Assembly (NCBI GenBank): GCA_034409055.1
Contig: DAOUMU010000277.1
Span: 1 to 19,933 of the forward strand
DNA: 19,933 bases
From: DAOUMU01 sp034409055
Lineage (GTDB): Bacteria; Chloroflexota; Anaerolineae; 4572-78; J111
Direction: 5' to 3'
The translations under genes and the position numbers were made by a program. This document shows, in pieces, positions 14,084-19,933 of this stretch (positions are counted from its first letter, which is position 1; every line of letters starts with the position of its first letter). The notes under the pieces are model-generated. The model had not been told where the DNA came from. It searched no databases and worked only from the letters and a program-made list of their open reading frames with translations.

Positions 14084-15097
14084 CTATAAGGGTAAACTTA
14101 CCTCGCGTCCCTCAGCGATGGAACACTCAGCAGCCAAAGCCACCTCTAATGAACGACGACCTGCCCAACCATCCACAATTGGTTCGCGGTTATAACGTAT
14201 GCAGTCGATAAAGTGACTAATCTCCAGCAAGGCTGCGCCAGCCAAACGATCGTTAACGAGAGGCCAGTGGCGTGTTTCAGGAAAGGTCCAGCCTTCATTT
14301 GAGGTCACCTGAGCCAGGTTCATAGGGTTGTAGTCGAGACTCAGGACACCATGCGTACCAATAACGTTCATCTTAACGTCGCTAAAACCACTCCAGCCTT
14401 CGGTAAGAGCCCATCCACACTCCACCACACCCAGAACGCCATCGTCGAACTCTAACATGAGCCAACTGAAATCAGGCACGCCTAACTCCTCCATAAGACG
14501 TCCCTTAACAGCTTTGGCAAAAACTTTCCGTACTTCGTGGTCTGGGCGATACCACAGAAACTGATCCACATCGTGGACGGACAAGTAGTTGATGACCGAA
14601 GTACGGCCACCAAGACGCCGTCCTTCTTGGATGGTAGCATTGCGCCGGGCATAGATCGAGAGACAAGTGCCAATCTCTCCTTTTGTAATAGCCTCGTGGA
14701 TCTTGGCGTAGCAAGCTTCGAACCGCAAAATGTAACCTGTCATTAGCCATACCCCAGCTTTCTGGCAGGCCTGAATCATGGTATCGGCCTCCTCCAGAGT
14801 AGCAGCCAAAGGTTTTTCCACAAAGACATGGTATCCAGCCTCCGCCGCATCCACCACAGGATCACGGTGACCAGTTTCGGGGGTGGTAATAATCACCGCG
14901 TCAAGGCGCTCTTTTGCCAGCATCTCGCGGTAGTTTGCATAAGGTTGACCACCGTAACTTGTGACGACAGATTGGGCGCGTGCTTCGTCGATGTCAGCTA
15001 CGCCGACGATATCAACTCCGGGCAGTTCGGCTCCGATCCGAGCGTGGACGGTGCCCATAAATCCCGCCCCGATCATACCCAGGCGTATTTGTTCCAT
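14084..15097 (-). CDS. Gfo/Idh/MocA-family NAD(P)-dependent oxidoreductase
   Basis: Sugar or polyol dehydrogenase family, 337 residues. The Rossmann dinucleotide motif GAGFMG lies at 10-15, the family EKPLA motif at 94-98 with catalytic Lys95, and the substrate-site His and Asp in SVHDVD at 173-178. The C-terminal alpha/beta domain (about 125-330) is of full length. It probably oxidises a cyclic sugar or inositol-like ring, often as a first step before elimination, hydrolysis or isomerisation. AAAGGAGGT precedes the ATG. It lies upstream of the importer-2 genes and downstream of the ROK regulator, all on one strand. The actual substrate is not deducible. Confidence 0.92.
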   Translation of the reverse strand: MEQIRLGMIGAGFMGTVHARIGAELPGVDIVGVADIDEARAQSVVTSYGGQPYANYREMLAKERLDAVIITTPETGHRDPVVDAAEAGYHVFVEKPLAATLEEADTMIQACQKAGVWLMTGYILRFEACYAKIHEAITKGEIGTCLSIYARRNATIQEGRRLGGRTSVINYLSVHDVDQFLWYRPDHEVRKVFAKAVKGRLMEELGVPDFSWLMLEFDDGVLGVVECGWALTEGWSGFSDVKMNVIGTHGVLSLDYNPMNLAQVTSNEGWTFPETRHWPLVNDRLAGAALLEISHFIDCIRYNREPIVDGWAGRRSLEVALAAECSIAEGREVSLPL

Positions 15098-15134
15098 TGA
15101 TTACCTCCTTTCATCTCGATAAAATCCAGGATAT

Positions 15135-15191
15135 GGGAGGTGCTGCCGGGTGAGCAGGTTGTGAGGCAACGTAATGCGCATGCTACCTCCC
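15135..15191. repeat. Inverted repeat between ROK and dehydrogenase genes
   Basis: GGGAGGT (15135-15141) and ACCTCCC (15185-15191) are inverted copies, with a small GTTG-tgagg-CAAC stem inside. It lies in the 145-bp gap after the ROK gene. It may act as a weak 3' structure for the ROK transcript; no T-run is visible. Confidence 0.35.
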
Positions 15192-15242
15192 AAAAATGAT
15201 TGACCTCTATAGCACTTTATCACTGACCCAGTAGACTACCTG

Positions 15243-16460
15243 TTATCTTGAACGGTGAACAAATAACCAATCGCTGGTCTGGCGCAGGGCCGTAGCCACC
15301 GCTCCCAGTACGGGTGCATCCAAGCCCAAATCTGACAGGACAATGTCTGGCACGACCGGGATAACTCCTTCCAGGCGGGCGCGGATGGGCTCGATGAACA
15401 AATCGCCAAATTCAGCCAGATCACCGCTGATAATGATTCGTTCAGGATCAAGAATACAGGCCAGATTGACCACGGCAATGCTCAGATAATCGACCGTTTC
15501 CTGAATCACGGCCTTGGCCAGAGGGTCACCCTTGCGGCCTGCGGCCAGAACCTTTTGCACCGTCAACTGGGCCGGATCTTTGGCCCATACTTCTGACAGT
15601 ACAGAAGATTCACCGGCAGCCAACCTTTGCTGGGCCTGAGATACAATACCCGTACTACCTGCCAGGCTCTCCAGGCAGCCGTAATTGTCATATTTTTGGC
15701 CTAAATAACGTTCGTTGGGAATGATATAGCCGATTTCCCCGGCGGCATCATGGGAACCCCGGTAGAGCTGACCATTGAAGATAATTCCGGCCCCGATACC
15801 TGCCCCCAGAGAGATGCAGATCAAATTGCGCATCCCCTGGCCGGCCCCACGCCAGCTTTCTCCCAGGGCAATCAAGTTAACTTCATTTTCCACAAACACC
15901 GGTAGGCCAAGGGCCTCTTCCAGGCGGCGTTTCAGGGGCAAATCGCGCCAGCCAAAGACAGGCGCCCAGGTGACAATCCCCTCTTTGAACAAGGTTACCG
16001 CCGGCGCGCCCACACCCACCCCTCGAACCGGTGCGCCAAATCGTTCGGAGAGTTGGTGGAACTCCTGGATGAGGGCGATCAACTGTTGGACCCCCTCTTC
16101 GCCAGGGATAGAGGGCAGGATGCGGCGTTCCAGGATTTCGCCGTTTAGATCGGCCAGCGCGCCGACCATATTTTGCTGGATGTAGACGCCAATGATCAGG
16201 CTGGCCCGATGGTTTAATTCCAACAGGATAGGCCGTCGCCCTTTTTTGGAATCACCCTGGGCGCCCTCTATGACCAGGCCGGCTTCGATTAAGGGCTTGA
16301 CAATACGGGTAATGGTGGGAGGGCTCAGGCGCAATAACCGAGCCAGTTCAGAGCGTGAGATCGGCCCTTTGTCTCGAATCAACTCCAAGACGGCAGACTC
16401 ATTCACTTTGCGCAATAAAGTTGCATCACCAGTAGTGTGCTTCAAGGCATCGTTGCCCAA
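15243..16460 (-). CDS. ROK-family transcriptional regulator
   Basis: 405-residue NagC/XylR-type regulator. A winged helix-turn-helix occupies about 15-70 (SRSELARLLRLSPPTITRIV), followed by a ROK sugar-kinase-like domain from about 85. ENEVN at 191-195 holds Glu where ROK sugar kinases have catalytic Asp, so it is probably a sensor rather than an enzyme. The zinc motif CxCGxxGCxE is reduced to the last GCLE (C261), with Tyr-Asp-Asn-Tyr before it. The start is TTG: AGGAG lies 9 nt upstream, while the nearby ATG at 16467 is in another frame that soon stops. It is a likely repressor of the sugar island and of itself, given the operator-like palindrome at its promoter. The inducer is unknown. Confidence 0.9.
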   Translation of the reverse strand: MGNDALKHTTGDATLLRKVNESAVLELIRDKGPISRSELARLLRLSPPTITRIVKPLIEAGLVIEGAQGDSKKGRRPILLELNHRASLIIGVYIQQNMVGALADLNGEILERRILPSIPGEEGVQQLIALIQEFHQLSERFGAPVRGVGVGAPAVTLFKEGIVTWAPVFGWRDLPLKRRLEEALGLPVFVENEVNLIALGESWRGAGQGMRNLICISLGAGIGAGIIFNGQLYRGSHDAAGEIGYIIPNERYLGQKYDNYGCLESLAGSTGIVSQAQQRLAAGESSVLSEVWAKDPAQLTVQKVLAAGRKGDPLAKAVIQETVDYLSIAVVNLACILDPERIIISGDLAEFGDLFIEPIRARLEGVIPVVPDIVLSDLGLDAPVLGAVATALRQTSDWLFVHRSR

Positions 16461-16525
16461 GATTCATATCTCCTGGATTAAAATACCAGAACGAACAACT
16501 GAGTGGGGTGTGGCAAAGCGGTCTA

Positions 16526-16551
16526 GTAATTCCCAGGCAGTGAAGAATTAC
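16526..16551 (-). other. Small hairpin in the ROK 5' leader
   Basis: GTAATTC (16526-16532) pairs with GAATTAC (16545-16551) around a 12-nt loop, in the predicted leader of about 175 nt. It is short and may be chance. The rest of the 16461-16757 gap holds the promoter and palindrome and no credible gene. Confidence 0.3.
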
Positions 16552-16620
16552 CAGGACTAATTTCAATTAAGAGGAGGTGAAGAAGGAGACGTGACAGAAA
16601 TAATTATCTGACGGGTAAAG

Positions 16621-16639
16621 TACTTACTTTCAGTAAGTA
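16621..16639. promoter_or_regulatory. Operator-like palindrome at the ROK promoter
   Basis: TACTTACTTTCAGTAAGTA has perfect 8-bp arms around TTC. It starts 3 bp downstream of the -10 box on the transcribed strand and covers the expected transcription start (about 16635). A repressor bound here would block initiation. ROK proteins bind AT-rich palindromes of this size, so self-repression is the simplest reading. No second exact copy was found in the window. Confidence 0.7.
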
Positions 16640-16641
16640 AT

Positions 16642-16670
16642 AATATAACATGATTAAGTTAGTTTGTCAA
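16642..16670 (-). promoter_or_regulatory. Sigma-70 promoter of the ROK gene
   Basis: On the minus strand, TTGACA (16665-16670) is a perfect -35 box, spaced 17 bp from TATATT (16642-16647). A TG one base upstream of the -10 gives an extended -10. Expected start near 16635, leaving a leader of about 175 nt before the TTG start codon. Confidence 0.8.
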
Positions 16671-16757
16671 AAAGAGATCGGTGAGTTTTATTTCGGTTGT
16701 ACCAGGTCAGAGAATTTCTTGCTCAACAGGCAAAAATTTCATAGCCAAGGTGCTATA

Positions 16758-18476
16758 TCACTCTACATCGGGGGCCTGGGGAGCAACCCGCAGGGTAGAT
16801 TCGTTGCGATAAGTGACCAGGCCAGGGGCGGCCCCTTTAATGGCCCGGACGTATTTCTTGAGGGTCACGTCCACTTCCACGCTAGTGTCGTGGCGTGCCC
16901 GCGAGTAATAGGCGGCCACACTGGCGGCCCAAAAAACGTCCGCTTCGGAGGGCAGGCCCTGGGCCGTGGGGATGATGACGTGGGCGCCAGGTACGTCACG
17001 AGCGTGCAGCCACAAGTCGTCGGGGGAGGCCCGGTTGAAGGTCAGGTGGGCGTTCTGCAGAGCATTTTTGCCCAGCCAGACCGTGGCCCCGTCGGGAGCC
17101 GTTAGACGCAGATAACGGGCGGAGGCCCGTTTTTGCCGCCTTTTACGCTCCCGTTTGGAGCGGTAGTAGCCTATTTCTGCCAGAGCCTCGGCCACAGTAT
17201 CGATCTCCGGGCGATCTTCGGCCATGTCTAAGTCCTGTTCCAGTTGATCCAGGTAACTTTCTTCCAACGAAATTTTTTCAAACTGGATCGGAATCTCCTC
17301 GGCCGCCCGCAGGGCTTTACGGTAGCGGTTGAAATATTGTTGGGCGTTCTCGCTGGCGGACAGGGAGGGATCAAGTTTAATACTGAGCGGTGTTTCACCG
17401 GGCATCCAGTCCACGGTCAGTTCTGTTTGACCGGGTTGAATTTGATGAGCGTAGGCCAGGATGGCTTCCCCTTTTTCCTTGAGAGCCGTCGGGTTAGCCT
17501 GGGCAGCCGCGTCCTCGGCCAGCCGTTCCCGGCGACGGGCCAGCCGCTGGCGGGCTTCTTTGAGGGCCCCGTTCAGGGGCGCTTTGGCGGCGGCATAGCC
17601 GGAGGCCACCTCGGCAAAATAGGTTTCGACCGCGGTGGAGAAGGTGGCGGTCGGTTGGGTATTGGCCAGGTGGTGAAGAGGATAGGGGGCGAAGGCCAGC
17701 GGCTCCCCCTCCTCGTCAAAAGCCAGGGTGGGTTGCCATTGATCGTGCTCCAGGTGACCGAAGAGTTCATAAAAGGCATCCAATACCGGCCTGAGAGCCG
17801 ACAGTTGACCAACCGTTGTATCGACATTGCCGGTGGCGCGGTAAGCAATCTCCCGGGCCAGGAGGGGACTGACCGCCCTGACGATGCCGGGCAACAAACG
17901 GGCCAGGGGTAGCTCCGGCGAGGCCTCCTTTAATTCCTGCCGCAGGGTCAATTCAGTCAGCTCACCGGGCAGCAGTTTGTTCTGCGGGGGTGGGGGCTGG
18001 TAAAAATGGCCGGGAATGAGCATACGCTGCCTGGTCTGTTCGGGCGCTGGCCTGGAGAGGCGAGCCACGCCCAGAATCGTCTGGTCTGCTTCCAGTAACA
18101 GGAGATTACTGCGGGTGCCCAACATCTCGGCCACCAGGGGCGTTGGCCCGGCCGGACCGGTGAACTGAAGGTGAAGCAGACGCTCGTAAGCCGGTTGCTC
18201 AATCGCTTTGAGCCTGGCTCCGCGTATGTATTTCCGCAGAACCAGCATCAAGGGCGTGTCGTTGCCCACGCCCCGCCGCACTCGCTGCTCGGTCAGGTGC
18301 AGGCGAGGTGCCTGTGGTTCGGCGGAGAGGATGAGGTAGTGGCGCGTGGGCCGCACGTAAATCTCAAAGCCATAGGTGAGGGAGTTAATTTGGGTCACCC
18401 GCTGCACCCGTCCCCCCAACAGAACCGGGCGCAGTTCAGCGGCCATGGCGGCAATGGAAAAGGTGTCAAAGTTCAT
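16758..18476 (-). CDS. rqcH: NFACT-family ribosome quality control protein (RqcH/Rqc2 homologue)
   Basis: 572 residues, the usual size of B. subtilis RqcH (about 570), which binds stalled 50S-peptidyl-tRNA complexes and recruits tRNA-Ala to add alanine tails. The N-terminal NFACT-N domain starts with the typical FDTFSIAAMAAEL. A charged coiled-coil region lies at about 290-430, and the NFACT-R domain at about 450-560 has LGKNALQN and DDLWLHARDVPGAHVII segments. The position of the essential D97-R98 pair of B. subtilis RqcH reads E98-R99 here, a conservative change. It was formerly called a fibronectin-binding protein, but nothing here indicates surface export. It lies 27 bp after the deacetylase gene, probably in the same transcript. 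Confidence 0.93.
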   Translation of the reverse strand: MNFDTFSIAAMAAELRPVLLGGRVQRVTQINSLTYGFEIYVRPTRHYLILSAEPQAPRLHLTEQRVRRGVGNDTPLMLVLRKYIRGARLKAIEQPAYERLLHLQFTGPAGPTPLVAEMLGTRSNLLLLEADQTILGVARLSRPAPEQTRQRMLIPGHFYQPPPPQNKLLPGELTELTLRQELKEASPELPLARLLPGIVRAVSPLLAREIAYRATGNVDTTVGQLSALRPVLDAFYELFGHLEHDQWQPTLAFDEEGEPLAFAPYPLHHLANTQPTATFSTAVETYFAEVASGYAAAKAPLNGALKEARQRLARRRERLAEDAAAQANPTALKEKGEAILAYAHQIQPGQTELTVDWMPGETPLSIKLDPSLSASENAQQYFNRYRKALRAAEEIPIQFEKISLEESYLDQLEQDLDMAEDRPEIDTVAEALAEIGYYRSKRERKRRQKRASARYLRLTAPDGATVWLGKNALQNAHLTFNRASPDDLWLHARDVPGAHVIIPTAQGLPSEADVFWAASVAAYYSRARHDTSVEVDVTLKKYVRAIKGAAPGLVTYRNESTLRVAPQAPDVE

Positions 18477-18503
18477 AAACGTTGAACCTTGAACGTTTTA
18501 ACC

Positions 18504-19544
18504 TTAAAACGCATTCAATTTCTCATCCAACTCTGCCACGGTATCATTACCACGCACCCGGATGCGGGACATTTCAAAACGATTTTCGAAGGACTGCTCC
18601 ATCCCCCATTCGGTGGTCGCCGCGCTCCAGAAGTGGGCCGACTCCAGCACCTGGATAGTTAGCTCATCATAGCGACCGGCAGGATAGGAAAAGAAACGGA
18701 CCGGTTCCTTGATCCGTTCTTCAATGGCTTCCTTGGAGCCAAGAATTTCATACACCAGGAAATCAACATCCTTGTCCTGCAAATCTGAGTGGCGATAACT
18801 GTGCGAGCCGAATTCCATACCGGCCCTGTGCATTTCGATGATCATCTCCCAGGTCAGATAATTGGCGTTGTTGGCGTCGATGGGTTGGGTAAAGACGAAA
18901 AAGGTGGCGGTATAGCCATACTTGCGCAGCAGCGGAAAAGCGTTGTCGTAATTATCACGATAGCCATCGTCAAAGGTGATGATGATCGGTTTGGGCGGCA
19001 AGGGCATTTGTTGGCTCAGGGCGTAGCTGAGCTCTTGCATAGAGATGGTTTCATAGCCAGACTGGCGTAAATAGGCCAGGTGGGCCTCAAATTGAGCCGG
19101 CGTCACCGATAGGTCCTGGCGAATGGCATCCGCATCGTCCGGGGGAACGGACAGATAGTGGTACATCAGGATGGGCACGGACATACCGAAGCCCTCCCCA
19201 ATCGGCGTGGGTTCAGGGGTAAAGGTTGACGTGGGCCTTGGGGTAGCCGAGGGTAAGGGCGTGTCGGTTGGCACCGGGGTGTCGGTCGGCAGATCGGTCG
19301 GCGTGGCCGTACGGGTCGAGCTGGCGGTAAAGGTAGGACTGGGCGTAACGATTGAACGGGGAGTCAAGGTCCGGGTCAGGGTAGGTAACGAAGTAGAGAT
19401 ACGGGCCGGCAAAGAGGTGATACTCGAGCGACGGGCTGAGGCAGTGACGGTATCATGATTAGTGATAAAGCTAGCCCCCAGTTGTAAGCCAATGACCAGC
19501 AACAACAGGGGGATGATAAACCAATAGCGGGCTAAAGTCCGCAT
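18504..19544 (-). CDS. Membrane-anchored polysaccharide deacetylase (NodB homology, CE4)
   Basis: Extracellular carbohydrate esterase 4 protein, 346 residues from this ATG. A single N-terminal transmembrane or signal segment (about 8-27) is followed by a Thr/Pro/Ser-rich stalk of about 80 residues (about 32-115), then the NodB domain. Motif 1 is TFDDG at 190-194 (catalytic Asp192, metal Asp193). Motif 2 is HSYRH at 248-252 (both His bind metal), and motif 3 is FSYPAGRYD at about 285-293. It probably de-N-acetylates a cell-surface or matrix glycan. A GTG four codons upstream (19556) is possible, but GAGG sits 6 nt before the ATG at 19544 and overlaps the GTG codon region, so the ATG is preferred. 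Confidence 0.9.
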   Translation of the reverse strand: MRTLARYWFIIPLLLLVIGLQLGASFITNHDTVTASARRSSITSLPARISTSLPTLTRTLTPRSIVTPSPTFTASSTRTATPTDLPTDTPVPTDTPLPSATPRPTSTFTPEPTPIGEGFGMSVPILMYHYLSVPPDDADAIRQDLSVTPAQFEAHLAYLRQSGYETISMQELSYALSQQMPLPPKPIIITFDDGYRDNYDNAFPLLRKYGYTATFFVFTQPIDANNANYLTWEMIIEMHRAGMEFGSHSYRHSDLQDKDVDFLVYEILGSKEAIEERIKEPVRFFSYPAGRYDELTIQVLESAHFWSAATTEWGMEQSFENRFEMSRIRVRGNDTVAELDEKLNAF

Positions 19545-19585
19545 GCTTGACCTCACAAAAAATCACCTGGCAAGCTGTCAGAACA

Positions 19586-19640
19586 GTAGCAGAGGCATCC
19601 CCATGCCTCTGCGGGGACGGCATAGGGATGCCGCCCCTAC
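19586..19640. repeat. GTAG-bounded double hairpin
   Basis: GTA precedes a perfect 10-bp stem GCAGAGGCAT-CCCC-ATGCCTCTGC (19589-19612). After 5 nt follows CGGCAT-AGGG-ATGCCG (19618-19633), whose stem extends by GGGG/CCCC across a bulged A, and the element ends in CTAC. The layout equals that at 1897-1939, with unrelated stem sequences. It lies in the predicted 5' leader of the deacetylase/RqcH transcript. Confidence 0.8.
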
Positions 19641-19678
19641 TTTTCCGGCACGCTGCTAGAAAATCGGAATAGTTTTTA

Positions 19679-19707
19679 AGTATAGGTGGAGTTACAAGAG
19701 CTGTCAA
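19679..19707 (-). promoter_or_regulatory. Sigma-70 promoter of the deacetylase-rqcH operon
   Basis: On the minus strand, TTGACA (19702-19707), a 17-bp spacer and TATACT (19679-19684) form an almost consensus promoter. Expected start near 19672, giving a leader of about 130 nt that includes the double hairpin. It is the only strong promoter seen upstream of these two genes. Confidence 0.75.
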
Positions 19708-19933
19708 AAAGAAAAAGTGATTCTACTTCCTACTCCTTTCCTTACTGCCCAGAAAAGTTGGCCTTCTGGCTCAATAATTCCGACCTCACCAATAAACCAG
19801 ATAGTAACTATACTTTCGCAGTTTTGATGCGGTTATTGAGCTTAACATAAAGACAAATAGGTCGCTTTCGCAAAAATCGAAGGCAGATAAGCCAGAAAAA
19901 CTGATTGAAAGAGCTACCTAAGCCGCAATACGC
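19708..19933. other. Upstream flank without visible gene
   Basis: The 19557-19933 gap holds the double hairpin and the promoter in its first 150 bp. The remaining 226 bp are AT-rich, have no long frame with ribosome-binding support on either strand, and show no tRNA-like fold or array. Confidence 0.5.

Noticed and set aside
17244..17912. 222-codon open frame on the plus strand
   Set aside because: It lies wholly inside the NFACT gene, has low-complexity Gly/Arg composition and no family match. It is a shadow of a GC-rich gene.
16758..18476. Fibronectin-binding surface protein
   Set aside because: There is no signal peptide or anchor, and the domain order fits cytoplasmic RqcH.

Overview
The window most likely comes from a Chloroflexota (Anaerolineae- or Caldilineae-like) chromosome. 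That placement is inferred from the Thr/Pro-rich stalk on an exported enzyme, the many CUT1-type sugar ABC genes paired with Gfo/Idh/MocA and NagB-like enzymes, and palindromic repeats in the gaps. No rRNA or other taxonomic marker is present. All sixteen credible genes are on the minus strand, so the locus reads from right to left.

Region 1 (about 16.7-19.9 kb) is housekeeping and surface functions. A membrane-anchored polysaccharide deacetylase and an NFACT/RqcH-type ribosome-quality-control protein lie behind a consensus-like sigma-70 promoter (-35 at 19702-19707, -10 at 19679-19684).

Region 2 (15.2-16.7 kb) is a ROK-family repressor gene. Its promoter (TTGACA, 17 bp, TATATT) has a perfect 19-bp palindrome just downstream of the -10, which suggests autoregulation.

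Region 3 (0.1-15.1 kb) is a sugar-catabolic island of thirteen genes. In transcription order: Gfo/Idh/MocA dehydrogenase; ABC importer 2 (binding protein, MalF-type, MalG-type); an unrecognised 544-residue beta-rich protein; a PIG-L/LmbE-type deacetylase; a divergent NagB-fold protein; a zinc-site UroD/MtaA-like protein; ABC importer 1 (binding protein, MalF-type, MalG-type); a second NagB-fold protein; and a PfkB kinase. There is no ABC ATPase, so a shared one must be encoded elsewhere. Importers, a PIG-L deacetylase, a dehydrogenase, a sugar kinase and two NagB-like proteins together suggest uptake and breakdown of an unusual amino sugar or N-acetylated glycoside. Both NagB-like proteins lack the Asp that matches E. 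coli D141, so their chemistry may not be standard glucosamine-6-phosphate deamination. The substrate cannot be read from the sequence.

The gaps are rich in structure. GTAG-led (REP-like) hairpins share a CAT-CCCC/CCCT-ATG core but have different, fully compensated stems. Two nearly identical 71-bp repeats in the same orientation bracket the PIG-L/NagB-like/UroD-like cassette. A roughly 150-bp MITE-like palindrome lies within that cassette. Strong hairpins follow both binding-protein genes.
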